The translations under genes and the position numbers were made by a program. A stretch of 64,000 nt of DNA, from positions 1,736,001 to 1,800,000 of the forward strand of contig NC_049566.1 in the NCBI RefSeq assembly GCF_013368755.1. The letters are read 5' to 3'. Below the pieces are notes generated by a model that had not been told where the DNA came from, did no database searches, and saw only the letters and a list, made by a program, of their open reading frames with translations. Numbering within the stretch: the first letter of the stretch is position 1; each line of letters opens with the position of its first letter. Below, in pieces: positions 21,015 to 32,084 of this stretch. Source of the DNA: Talaromyces rugulosus (lineage: Eukaryota; Ascomycota; Eurotiomycetes; Eurotiales; Trichocomaceae).

Positions 21015-23086
21015 CTATGATTCCGATGCCTCCTTAGATGCTTGTGGATCAATGTGTAAAGTTAATAAAGGCAGATGCTTCTGTGATCCATGGACATCAT
21101 TTTCCATGTAACCCCCTGCTGATTTTGCTTGTCCATTTCTGCGTCGGGGGAGGGTGGCCTTGAAAGCCAGTGCTCCATCGAAGAAGCCACACCAAACGAT
21201 ATCCTCGACGGCAATATCGTACAACTCCGCAATCCGCTGGGGAGTAAGAATGTTCAGCTGCTTGACCTGTTCGTAAATTGACACATTGTCGAAAATCACA
21301 TCCAGCGTGATCTCGAAGGGGCCGGCAGTTTTGGATCGAACGACTTGGGCGATGTCAGCAAGAGTGCAAGGAGCATCTAAAGAGACAGGAGGTGGAAGAG
21401 CAGGTGGGACAGCAGCTTGTTGAGTTGTGCCGTTGATATTTTCTTTCGTCGACTTCAATTGCCGAGGCTGAGTGTGGTCAATACGGGGACCATTCCCTAT
21501 TAAGCGCGTTTCCCATGTGATAAAACCCTTTTTGCCCTTTGCATTATTATCTTCTGACCCATTAGACTTCTGCTCAAGGCTAGTTGCCTCTTCCTCTCCG
21601 TCTTCGAGGTCTACAATATGATAAAGCGTGAATTCGGCGCATGGACCGGTCTCAATTTCTCCCTGACCACCGATACCCATGCCGAAGTTGCCGCCTGTCG
21701 CTTTCTGGCCTTTATAAGGGCCATGGACACATCCAACTCGCGCAGTCGAGGCCATGCTTGTTGCAAGCTCTTGTGTTGCGGCGAGTGCTTCTCCGACAAT
21801 GAAAACCTCACCCTGTGTGCCTTGTTGCTGTGCTTTTTCGTCAAATCCATAGATATGAAAGTCCAGAGAGCACGTATCCTGGAGGCGGGCGTGCTTCTGA
21901 GCAACATATGCTTTAACAGCCTTGAGAAGCTTTGGGAGTTGGCCAATTAAGATTGGATCACAGAATGATCCCATGAAGATGGTGCGGTAGCCAACCATTC
22001 TAGCTCCCTCGAATTTTATCGTGTATGGACGCCCGTCTTCTCTTGATGATTTAAATATGGCGCCACGAGATCTGACGGTGACGCCGTCTGCTAGTTGCTC
22101 ATACGTCGCAGAGGTAAGGTCGAGACCGCCTCCGGGGCCATATAAAACATCTGGACGAGAATGCTCGTACAGAGCGTGTGCAGCGACAGATTGAGGAGTG
22201 CATCGTGAATCATCAGATAATGCGCGAATTTCAAAAGACCCATCGCGGAAGGTGGTTGCCATTGAGGCTGCGCTCTTCGGAGTCGCACATAGCCCTCCGC
22301 ATTCCATGGTTTTGCCCATGTGGGTGAAACCACCCAGAACAGTGGGGTCGAGCGTGAGAAAAGAGCCGTACGATTGACCGAATGCATGAAATGCACAAAA
22401 AGCCACGTACGGACTTGGGTCGTAGGCTCGTCCAGAAATGACAACGTCAAAGTCGGGGTGAGCGGCCATGGCCTGCACAAATGGCTCCGGGCCGATTTGG
22501 CCAACGATGGTGGGGGTCTCCTTTATCGTTTCTACTGTTAGAGTAGGTACACTTGGACCACAGCCAGTAACTTTGCCGGCTTCTAGTCTTTGAGTGAGCA
22601 GTTCAGGACTAGCCTGGCTGTAGATAGCGATAACCTTCAAGCTCCTCGATTCGCTACTGAAAAAAAGATTAGTTATTGCAATGTTACTCTTCTAGTGTTA
22701 AAGCATTATTACCCTTGCTCAGGCGAGGCCAGAATTTCCCCGATTATATCAAGAAACTCCTTGACGTGTGCATCACTGCCATCACCTCCGGCCGAGCTGA
22801 TCAACAGTGGCACGTGGTGAGTCTGGACAGCGTGGAGGAGCTGTTTCAGGTCTCTTTCATACGACGATCGGGGACAAGTCATAGAGCCAAGGGCTAGCTT
22901 GGAGGGACCTGAGTCGGTCGACCCGGAGTCGAGAATGATCGCTGTTGGAGCGTCTGTTTCTTGAGAAATTTCTATGCCCCTTTCAATATCTGCTGTGTTG
23001 AGTCCATAGCCAAGCATGCCGATTGGCGTAATGATTTGGCACAATGGTTCCGGTTTCTCACCGAGGTCAGCTACCAGGGAACTCAT
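21015..23086 (-). CDS. AtuA-like (DUF1446) protein fused to a DUF4387 domain
   Basis: Related to AtuA, a protein needed for acyclic terpene (citronellol/geraniol) utilisation in Pseudomonas, whose reaction is unknown. Exons are 23086-22713 and 22656-21015, with one 56-nt intron (GTAATA donor, ACTAATC branch, TTTCAG acceptor), giving 671 aa. The AtuA part fills about residues 1-490, with an N-terminal P-IGMLGYGLNTADIE segment, LLISSAGGDGSDAHV, and later DVVISGRAYDPSPYVAF and GGFTHMGKTMECGG. After a low-complexity linker (Glu/Lys/Asn-rich, then PPALPPP) comes a DUF4387 domain (about 550-650) with LADIAQVVRSKTAGPFEIT and the conserved DIVWCGFFDGALAFK. In bacteria these two domains are usually separate neighbouring genes, so the fusion supports one shared function. 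No targeting signal is seen. The next gene upstream on the same strand is a Zn2Cys6 regulator, a plausible local controller. Confidence 0.88.
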
Positions 23087-23319
23087 TGTGGCAGTATAGT
23101 ATGGTATAAGGGTATTCCAAAGCTAAGTTGAAATCGAGATCGGAAATATTCTTTAATGTTAAATATATTACAATCAGAAAAAGATCGATTGAAAGAGTGA
23201 TCTACCTCTTCTTTATAGTAGCCCCGCGGTGATGTGGACACCAAACCCCGGTCGGACCGAGAAGCGAATTTCGCTTCGTATTGCCCCGAAGGCGGATGCC
23301 TAGAATCTCGAATCTCGAA

Positions 23320-25435
23320 TCATGTGTTCATATCAGGTTTATCTCCCGGTGTAGGCAGAGGTGTGTGAAACAACGACGTAATCCCATCCATATTGGCAAA
23401 CAATGTGTTCCATTCCAATAAATCGTCCCCCAGGAAGTCTTGCTCAAAGCCGCCGGGGAAATCGGGCCAGTCGGAGACCTGGGGAGATGATATATCAATT
23501 CTGAGCCTTGATGTTGGTTTAGGCCCCCTGTTCCGAAGTTTATCTACCATTTTCAACCCATTTGTGATTACACTTGTTGTTGGCATTGTATTGGACGTTT
23601 CTTGCAATTTTGAGGGGTCTTGCGCATCGACATGGCGTGAAAGCAGGTCAATAACCGCAGCTGCTCTTGACATCTCGTCACGACCCCCTCGCGACCAATG
23701 ACCAAGTATTTCGTAGACCATTTTGATGTGGTTCTGCGCTAGGACTCTGTTGTTTGTGGAAATATCACCATCGATAGCCAGCAGGTTGATGAAATACATC
23801 CCAGCCGTCACCAGAATGTAGAAATAATTTTTTGGACAATAAATGGTGATTACTTTCTGATCCTCATTCAGACTTGTGTCCCCAGGCAGTGTTGAGGCTG
23901 CAAAAAGATTCACCAGCTGTATGGACGTATGAAAGCCCTTGTACCAAACTGCTCGTGACCAGGTATCCAGACCCTGTTCTTCAGTCGTTGACGACACCCC
24001 AGAGAGCATCGGAATTGCGCACAAACGAAGCCTTGCTGCCAGGATCCCAATATGAACACGAAGATGAGTCTGAGTCGGGATACGGGTTTCCAGAGTATCC
24101 AAGTCGTCTTCCAAAATTTCTGTCAAGGACCTCTGGAGTCCGTTGAAGTTCTGGTTTGTCAAAACCGCGGCCGCCCTAATCGCATAACTTTGAATTTCCA
24201 ATTGCGCCAGGAATTCATCGGACAAGCTCGAGCGGACTCTGTCGCGGATTCCCGGCACCAGATGAGCAACCGAGCTCATAGGTGGGGGAAGTGCAAGCGC
24301 CGCGGCAAGGCTACGAGAAGTGTCAATTTCTTTGAACATCGTCTATTATACGGAGAAGAGCTGGAATAAACTTACTTTGTGCTTACAAAAAAGCACCCGA
24401 GCCATGTCTTCAGGCCCCAGGCCACATTTTCGACAGATACGTCATTCGAGGCCCAAATTCTTTGAGTGTCATCTAGCGTTAATTTGAGCGTAGCAGCAAC
24501 GGCCATGCCACAGTATTCCCAGCTTGGGTCTTCCCGCTGCCTATTCACAGGAAAAGGCCAGAGACATAGGAGCAATAGAGCCTGTATTGTATAGATAGAG
24601 CATATCGAGTTTAGTAGGTAGCCAGAGAACATCCGCTTAAAGGGTATCAGTAGCTGCTTAAACTGCTCCGAGTGTATTGGATGTTTGCGAGCTGAGATAA
24701 TTATCACTGTCCAAAATAGGACCGGGCTGTCGTTGTAGATGGAGTCAATCGGCTTTTGCAAATTTAGGACCGGAAAGTGGCCAAGGTAGTGCCTCAGAAA
24801 GCTACCACAGAGAATTAGCTTGGTCTTTTCATTTTCACTGAGCAACAGCGGAAATTTTATGCGTACTGCTCAAACAGACTCTGGACGGTTATGCCATCCA
24901 CCCGAACATCTTCTAGTTCCTTAGAAGTCGGTACCTGCCAAGATTCTTCCCCAAGAGAAGAGACTGCTGGCCCAATGCTCGAAGGGTATAAGTTATCGGA
25001 AACAGTTGAAAGACCGGCAGCGTCATGACGTTCCAAAGGCTCATGACGTTCCAAAGGCGTGGTCTCCGAAGCATGTACAAGGTTCCGTAGCCTTTTGTTC
25101 TCTTCCATGACCTTGTCGAGCGATCTGATCATATCATGCATCAGAACGAATCGGTTAGAGAAGGGGGTTGTTGATGGACTCACCCGCGAACAGCTGTCCT
25201 CTTAAAGCTTGGATCAAATTTACAGTTGATGCGTTTTTTAGCGCATCGAGTACAGGGCGCTGGGAAACGATTCGTGGCGTCGCATCGCAACTGAAGGACG
25301 GGTGAGATAGTGGTCATTACCGATCTATAAAGCTGGGGAGCGTACCTTGACTTGGCGGCATGTTGTACATGCCATTGAGGACCGTTTAGAGGACGGCAGT
25401 TTGCCTGCACTACGACGTTGCAGTTGTTCTTCCAT
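23320..25435 (-). CDS. Zn2Cys6 transcription factor with fungal-specific TF domain
   Basis: A complete regulator: exons 25435-25346, 25290-25184, 25124-24867, 24837-24387 and 24342-23320 encode 642 aa, and every splice keeps the frame. The binuclear cluster is formed across the first intron: CTTCRQVKLRC, nine residues, then CTRCAKKRINC, a canonical CX2CX6C...CX2CX6C. A coiled-coil dimerisation stretch follows (SLDKVMEENKRLRNLV). The middle homology region starts in exon 4 (SPVLFWTVIIISARKH). The last intron is only 44 nt, with a competing in-frame stop if left unspliced. An 18-bp in-frame tandem duplication (25023-25058) repeats six residues, ERHEPL, just after the coiled coil. It lies on the same strand as the AtuA-like gene, ending 233 bp before that gene's start, so local control of AtuA-DUF4387 is likely but unproven. 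Confidence 0.9.
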
Positions 25436-26129
25436 GGTGTATGATGAGCTGTAGGAGGATGTAGTTAGGACGGAGATGATGGAGAGGGAAGGCGGGGGTG
25501 TGGAAAGAAGGCGGCACCGCTGGAAACCGTGTTCTGATTGGCCATCATCCCATGACTACGATAAGATTGTGCGTGGTAATAAAATGTATCTCTAGTACTG
25601 TTATTGTCTGAAGTAGATACGTTATTCACGATGTCCAGGCCCTATTTGCAGATTCTGCTTCCTATTGAACAGCAGAGTAGATAAATGGTGCAAGGAAATC
25701 AAGCATGGGCTTTCGTGCTCGCCCGCCTTCATGAGAAATGCCTTCTACCATAGTTAACTGGCTATATACCCTATTTTTCTCCCAAGTAGTTTGTAAATCT
25801 CGCAGACTCTAAAGTCATCCTTAGCTTATTATACTTAAGCTTCTATAATCCTACTTTTTTTTTCTACATCTTTAACTTTTTAAATCTATACTTAAAATTC
25901 TTTATCTTTATAGATTTTATTATCTTCTAAGCTTATTACTAATTAGATAATATCGTAGTAACTTACTAGATTGGAGATAGACTACTTTTATTCTGAGATA
26001 AGCAGTAAAAACTCAATAAATGGAATCAAAATTATGGGCTATAACCCGAAGGGCAAGGGCTATATCTGAAGAACTTATAACTCGTCCCCTTGATACCTCT
26101 ATAATCCTAATCGTGCTTAACCTAGACGC
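25436..26129. other. Intergenic region carrying repeat copy A
   Basis: The left 200 bp are the regulator's promoter. From about 25751 the sequence turns very AT-rich and matches the direct repeat described separately. No gene is seen. Confidence 0.55.
25751..25970. repeat. Degenerate AT-rich direct repeat, copy A
   Basis: About 220 bp alignable by eye with 29911-30135 in the same orientation. Shared landmarks in order are TAGTTAACT, TTTCTCCCA, TAGCTTATTATA, ATCTTTAACTTTTT, AATTCTTTATCTTTATAG, AATTAGATA and AACTTACTAGAT. Identity is roughly three quarters, with mainly transition-like differences. The origin is unknown: an ageing, possibly RIP-affected transposon or LTR fragment is likely. It lies 160 bp past the stop of the DUF7029-type gene. 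Confidence 0.7.
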
Positions 26130-29123
26130 TCATTTGGTGGCCCCTTTGATATCAGAAGTCAAGCGAATTGTCCTACAATCCTTGAGGCCAACGCCAACAT
26201 ATGTTTGGAGAATATCTTCCCAATACTTATCAAAAAACTCATCCTGGCGACCATTGTCAAACATGACCCTACCTTCTTTAGTGATTGTATCACGCGTGGC
26301 ATAAAGCCTCAGCCCATTCTCAGTCTTGCACACCGTTGGCTTGTGCAGAGGTTCCTGGTAGCCTTCGATCTGGCTCTTGAATTCAGGCTCATATACGAGA
26401 GGGATACCATACGGCTTGATCCCGTTCGAAGTGGCGCTCATCTGAGCGATTGAGCTACGAATGTTTAGTGCCTGTAACGAGTACAGCTGTACGATGACAA
26501 ACTCACCAAGCCTTGTATTCATCAGGGACCTTCTTTGGGTCTACAACCAACATCTCAGCCAGTGCTGGAACCAGCACATCTTGATCGCCGTATTTCAATG
26601 GACTGAGCCAGGTGTAGGCAATAATGCGCCCAAACACATCCAACGTCAGCGGATTCTTCGTCATATCCAATGTCCCCCAGGGTGCACTGAGGTCGTAATT
26701 CTGACTCCGGTCGACTGCATAAATACCGCCATCGTTACCCGAAACCAGAACCGAGTCCTCATCGGCGTCCATTAAAAGTCGGAAGCCTTGCTTGCCCGGT
26801 GGCTGCTTAAGATTTTTTGCGACGTCTTTCAGTGGTGTGTTTTCTTTCGTTGGGTCTCCGTCTGATTTCTTGACCACGGCGTCGATAATCGTTTTCGAGG
26901 GTTGCACTTTGCCGGAATCCCATCCATCTTTCCTATCGGATGTCAGATTATATAGGCGGCTTTGAAAGGGAAAAGTCAACTTACGTGACGCAGCCTAGAC
27001 CGGCTTCGTATATGATATCATCTCGAATATCATAGTCCCACAAATCCAGAGCAGCAACGTGGATTCGATTCTTAGCACCTAGCCGTACTTCAACACCGTC
27101 ATGACACGGCGTTGACGGATCATTCGAAGCAATGGCTTGCACGTATATCGACGGAGTATCAACCAGACCAACCGTCTTTTTGAACTTGCCGTTCAACACA
27201 TCAATTCCACACTCAATGGCAATTGGCAGACCCAGATCTCCCGTAACGGTGAAGGATCCAGTCGCCTTAAGCACCGGGGTGAAGGTGACTTCCAGTCCAT
27301 GAATTCCATTATTGTCCTTTTCTTTAACGCTGACTCGTGCCGTGCCCGGTGCTATGCGAAGACTGCCACCGACCAGCAACTCAGCCTTACCCTCAAGCGT
27401 TGCCGTGAACGCCACACTGATAGAACCCTGGGGTCCAATGGTGATAATTCCGGGAATGGACAGCGGACTGAATGGGATCGCTGTGAGCTGTCTACCACTT
27501 CTATCCTTAACCGGTGTCTCCCAGGTCTTAGTTGCCAATTTTCCAGACAAGCTGATCCCAAACTGGGCATCCAGAATGAACTCGTCGTTGTTGTTAAACT
27601 CGACAAAGCCTTCAGTAACGCCGTTTTGAATGCTAAAGGCAAGTCGTCCGTTCAGATTCATGTTTGCATGAACGCCACATTTGGCACATTGCACATAAAA
27701 CTCCGCCCCATGTTCCACAGTTTTGGCCAAGGTAAATCCATTTCCAATGCCGAAGATTTTGGGAGGTTTGTTTCCTCCACCGAGCCCGTCGAGACGCTTG
27801 TCCAAGACGATATCGTAGTTCATGGAGTGGTCAAAGGGGACGCCGAAAGGAACCATGAGAAGTTTCAAGCTGATCACTGCGAAATTGACGATCAAATCGC
27901 CTACAGTTGCTACTAGCTTAGCTGCCCCTGTGAAGAAATCTCCAATCAACTGACGAAAATCATTAGTTCAATGTTGTTGATCTGAATAGAATATGATATA
28001 TCAGTTGATGTATCGTGGCCTACCTTGCCCAGCTTTTTAAGACCCTCCCAAATGTCACCGAATATCCCTCTCCGATGCATCATATCCGCGTGTCGCCTAG
28101 ACATCAGAGACGTGTGTCTCCTAGTCATGTTAGTCCCACCCATTTCCGTCGTATTCATTTTTTCCATTTCGCCATCCATCGGCATGAAATCCATAACATT
28201 CACCTCATCTTGCATATGGGTGGTATCGATTTTGGAGTCATTGAAGAAGGTCCTGAGGGCAACAGGTTGGGTTGTTAGATCCATGAAATCCTGGTACACT
28301 GGCACAGTTCCATTTGTCCCGTTACCATGCATCGTTCCATTGTGTAGTTTTATCCCATTGCGCATCATGGAGGCCGGTCTACGTGACATCGACGCCGGTT
28401 TACCGCCCGGTGTCTTCCTCAGCTTTGGTTTCGTCGGTGGCTGCACAGCGCGAACATGGCCCTTTATAGGTGATCGTCTTCTATCATCCGGCGACTCGTA
28501 TGTACCCCAGGTAACAACTCCCGAGTCCAACGCCTTTTCTTCTTCAACCGGGACAGCTGCCATGACCGCGCACATGGTGTCGGGATAAACGGTAAGGTCA
28601 GAGGCGTGGAAAAAGGTGCGCTTTCCTGACGTTTCATCGCCGCAGCCTACATGGTAAGTAACTAGATTGAAACTGTCCCGGTCGACCCAGGTTTCTGTCA
28701 CAACGTCTAATGCCTCCAGTGTCTGGAAACAAATGTGAATATCGCCGCTATCACAGGTTATTGTCTTGATGTGACTCGAGTGATCCAAAACGACGGTATC
28801 GCGGACGAAGACTGCGTCAACGGATGCGTGCTTTGCGCCGTGAAGAGCAGCTGTCTAAGTTAGAAAGTAAGTTTGTAGACAGAATCGGCAGTTAGCTTAC
28901 AGCGATGACCTTCCTGGCTGTAGTAGAGGTTCTTGGTTCGCTCAGGACGAAGGTGGGCAACATCACTGGCATTATGTTCAGGGTGCAGCCCTGGATGTAG
29001 CACTATCGAATCTCCTGAAAAAGAAGGCGTCGCCTGGAGGAGACCGTGCAGTGCTCCATGATGGCCTATAGCAGAAGTGGCAGTGGGTATCACCAGGCCG
29101 GCGATAACTTGCTTGAGCAACAT
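26130..29123 (-). CDS. Large secreted protein with DUF7029- and DUF7223-like regions
   Basis: Exons are 29123-28901, 28850-28024, 27949-26985, 26932-26507 and 26454-26130, encoding 921 aa; all four introns (47-74 nt) keep the frame. A signal peptide is evident (MLLKQVIAGLVIPTATSA, about 1-18). The N-terminal part (about 40-165, with HICFQTLEALD and FHASDLTVYPDTMCAV) resembles the fungal DUF7029 module. A low-complexity linker (about 165-285) follows, with Asn-Gly glycosylation sites and a Met/His-rich section. The large C-terminal beta-rich region (about 300-620, with the INF-like TLAKTVEHGAEFYVQCAKCGVHANMNL) resembles DUF7223. The tail carries further Cys and EYKACSIAQMSATSNG. The role is unknown; a secreted or cell-surface protein is the safe reading. 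Degenerate direct repeats flank the gene. Family names rest on recall of domain layout. Confidence 0.82.
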
Positions 29124-29910
29124 GATACCAGATGCTTTGCAGAGCAATACAAAAGGAAAGGAAGACGAAAGAATGGATGGAGAATGTCAGAGAATTGAAA
29201 TGTTTCTCAGGTGAGCTTAAGTATTTGTCTTGTCATGCCTCGGGATATGCTGCCTGCATAAATTGAGCTAGCTTTCGCTATCACAAATAACTAGTCTATT
29301 TAGTCTCGCATATGAAGTCGGTGTGATCACCATTCCTCAAATTTAAGCTTGTTTACGTTTCATTCTTTCTGTCTGTTGTTAATTGCCTTATTCTCAAGAC
29401 ATTTTTTTGCCAATCCACTGTTCTAGTTTCATCATCAAGTAAGCATACAAAGTCATGATAAAGTATAACTACGGCTTGTACCCCGTAAGAGTGATAAAGT
29501 ACGGAATAATCAATGTCAACTGTGTTGATCGGTACCACAAGAATCTGTCAGTGTCAATCGGCGATTTCACAGTGGACAATTTCAAGAATCCCACGTTTAC
29601 CCAATATTCTGTACATTATTTTGGGATATAATACACCATACGGAGCTGACTCTACGGAGAACGAACTCCGCATAGACTATTGATTTTAGCTTGAAGCATC
29701 ACGCAGATGATCAACCACTATTAGTTTTAGACTCGAACTCTCAGTCGAGATGAGTTTAGTGCCCGCCTCCAGCTTTTTCTTCAGATATTAAGCCGTGCCA
29801 CCTGTCGACCCACCGCTCCCGCTTTGGGTGGGCCCCGGCTCAATGTGTATTTTGGTTCAATATGATGGGACTAGAGAGTTCGTCACGTAGACTCGCTATA
29901 ATACGATATA

Positions 29911-30135
29911 TAGTTAACTAGTTATCTGTACCATCTTTCTCCCAAACAGTTTGCAAATATTGTAGAGTTTGAAGTTGTTTCTAGCTTATTATATTTATTA
30001 CTTAGGACTCTATAACCCTGCTCTTTTTGTGTATCTTTAACTTTTTTAATCTATCAATTGATATTTAGAATTCTTTATCTTTATAGGTTTCATTATCTTC
30101 CGAGCTAATTATTAATTAGATAGTAACTTACTAGA
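29911..30135. repeat. Degenerate AT-rich direct repeat, copy B
   Basis: Partner of 25751-25970 in the same orientation, about 225 bp, sharing the same ordered blocks from TAGTTAACT to AACTTACTAGAT. It lies about 790 bp upstream of the DUF7029-type start, so the two copies bracket that gene. Just before it, 29867-29908 resembles 36259-36303, which suggests a mosaic of old insertions. Confidence 0.7.
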
Positions 30136-30279
30136 TCTATAGTGTCGAACTGAATACCGCTACGACAAAAAGGGTCAACCCTAATGGTAAGGGTTTGCTA
30201 GTTCATTTATATGTCGACGTATAGCTTATCAATTGATTAGTTGAATATTTTTTTAGACATCTACTATTGCAGCAGTCGG

Positions 30280-30453
30280 CTATTTTCCATCTTTATTGAG
30301 CATGGTTACTCTGTCTGGTGCTCCGATGCTGACAGTAACTAGTCTCTCAGGGTAAAGGTACAGGAAACGATGGACGAATTGGCCGCCTTGCGAAAATCCC
30401 ATCAGGAAGATTTCGTTAGTGTCGATATTCGGCCATCGCTGAGGAAAGCTCGT
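30280..30453 (-). pseudogene. Fragment of an alpha/beta-hydrolase gene
   Basis: Read on the minus strand, about 56 codons are open and clearly hydrolase-like: WPNIDTNEIFLMGFSQGGQF, with the nucleophile elbow GFSQGG, then RFLYLYPERLVTVSIGAP. The frame ends at TAG (30282-30280). Upstream of the fragment there is no matching N-terminal lid or oxyanion-hole sequence in the same frame, and downstream there is no acid/His part. A functional enzyme of this fold needs some 200 or more residues, so this is a remnant. It lies 145 bp from repeat copy B, in a decayed region. The parent could be a CE1-like or peptidase S9-like enzyme. Confidence 0.6.
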
Positions 30454-31077
30454 CTAAAATAGACAGGAGTGCTAAATCTGACCGGAAGGTCGCCGAGCAG
30501 AGAGTTTTATAGGAATCTAAATCGTTTGGTCCGTCAAGACCAGCCGGGAACTAGGGAGCGAGGACGGCACAAGGACCAGTGTCGGCGTAAGGAGGTTATT
30601 TCCTCTTCGTTTAATGTAGTCCACCTGGGCAGGGTGCCATGTACCGAGAGACAAGAAGCGGAAGTTTGGTGGTGTCGTTATAGCTTGCTGGAGGGATATA
30701 GAGTGCATACGAAACTCGCGGGCCAGAGTTTAGGGCTTTCAGCGGTACATGGCCGACCAAAAACGCCGTCTCGAGAAACTAGCTCGGCTGTTAACAACAG
30801 TTTATCCATGATTTTAAGATTCAAGTGTTGGGAAACAAGAAAATTTCCAGGGAAATGCTACTGCATGCATACTATATTTATAGTGGAGGGATCGCTTGAT
30901 GTGAAGGAGGGAGCGACGGTACTGTTGTTTAGCGACTATTGACACTCATATGTTTAAAACCAATTGTACATTCATAAATACACAGACAGAAACAAAATTC
31001 GTCAAGCTATTGAAACCCAATAAGCACACGCCATCTTACATTGGATACCTTGAGTAACACCCCATCCCCAAATCGCA

Positions 31078-32084
31078 TCAGTTGACATTGCCAATGAACA
31101 CAACAAGGACGGCCGAATACCTAGTAGTAGAAACTCTGTTAAAATAAAAATCCCCACCGTGAAAAGACAAGAATGAACTTACGCAGCAGTGGAACTATAG
31201 ACCATGATAGGATCAGCCCCGGTGAAAAACAGACCAGACAGCATAAAGAGCATGGAAAAGGCGCAAATTGTGCCTATTTTCGCCAAGGTCGAGTGAATCG
31301 CGTAGAGAACAAACAAGGCCATCATATTGATGAGTGAAGCAATGCAAACATTGAAAACAACAATACATGATGCGATCGTCTCTTCATTTGCGTAAACGTT
31401 GTCGTCATCACCCTGTTGCTTTATTAGTCAACAATGCTAAATTACACTTTTCGAGGAAGATATGCAACCCACTTTCAACAATTTGTCGACAAGCGGTTGA
31501 CTTATAATCCAAGACAGAGCCTTTATTAGCATTTCGGTAAACCGGTCTCGTTTTGGGAGGTGAGTGGTACAGACACCAACGAGGTCATTGGTGTCCGACC
31601 AGGTGTCGGGAGCTATCTCAGATACACGTAAATTGGCTAAATGATGGTGGAGTGCGTTACGGTCGACGTAGTCCATAGGTTTTAAGCTGTATAGCTTGAT
31701 AAACCGAAGAAGAAAGTCTTCTACATAGTTCGAGATGGTTAACAAACCACCCCCAAGGGAAGACCACTGCAAACGGCTAGACATACGGTACGTTTCCATC
31801 TTCTTGCGCACTTCATCAAATGTTGCTAACTGTTCTCCACTGCCCCCAGCTTGACGTGTTGGGCCTGTCGACGATGGTTGAGAACTCGTGGGAGAGCCGA
31901 GACTAGTGGATGTCGCATCGCCTGGCATATCCTGAAATCCACGGCTTTCAATCTCAAGTAGCTCACTCTCAAGACGAAGGAGAATTTTGAAAGAAATTGT
32001 ATTAAATCTTTTGGCAAATGCAACCCTTGGTTTCATAACAAAGGATTCAGCAAGATCACTCAAATACTTCTCGTGTTGTGACAT
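31078..32084 (-). CDS. DUF6594 membrane protein
   Basis: Exons 32084-31473, 31412-31183 and 31135-31078 encode 299 aa; the introns (60 and 47 nt) keep the frame. The soluble N-terminal half has the family pattern: a LSDLAESFV...FAKRFNTISFKILLRLESELLEIE block, a Ser/Thr/Gly-rich insert (STSLGSPTSSQPSSTG), and later the helix FVRFIKLY-like segment. The C-terminal half carries three hydrophobic helices (CIVVFNVCIASLINMMALFV, IGTICAFSMLFMLSGLFF and YSAVLVVFIG). The ending TRYSAVLVVFIGN is the typical DUF6594 C-terminus. It confirms that the last short exon belongs to the gene, although the unspliced reading has a stop at 31181. Function is unknown. These are fungal-specific, often sub-telomeric or accessory genes. 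Confidence 0.85.

Larger units (their letters stand above)
29124..31077. other. Intergenic region with repeat copy B and a gene remnant
   Basis: The left 150 bp are the promoter of the DUF7029-type gene. The rest is AT-rich, with the second direct repeat (29911-30135), two TCAATTGA palindromes (30054 and 30229) and a hydrolase-gene fragment on the minus strand (30280-30453). The long plus-strand frame 30469-30942 has no family likeness, so it is not called. Confidence 0.5.

Noticed and set aside
26431..26460. tRNA-like A-box string (TAGCTCAATCG on the minus strand)
   Set aside because: It lies at an intron-exon border of a coding gene and lacks a B box, acceptor stem and cloverleaf pairing.
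27137..27916. 259-codon plus-strand frame antisense to the DUF7029-type gene
   Set aside because: It is fully inside a well-supported exon on the other strand and has no family features.
30469..30942. 157-codon plus-strand frame next to the hydrolase remnant
   Set aside because: No known motif, irregular codon use, and located in decayed repeat-rich DNA.
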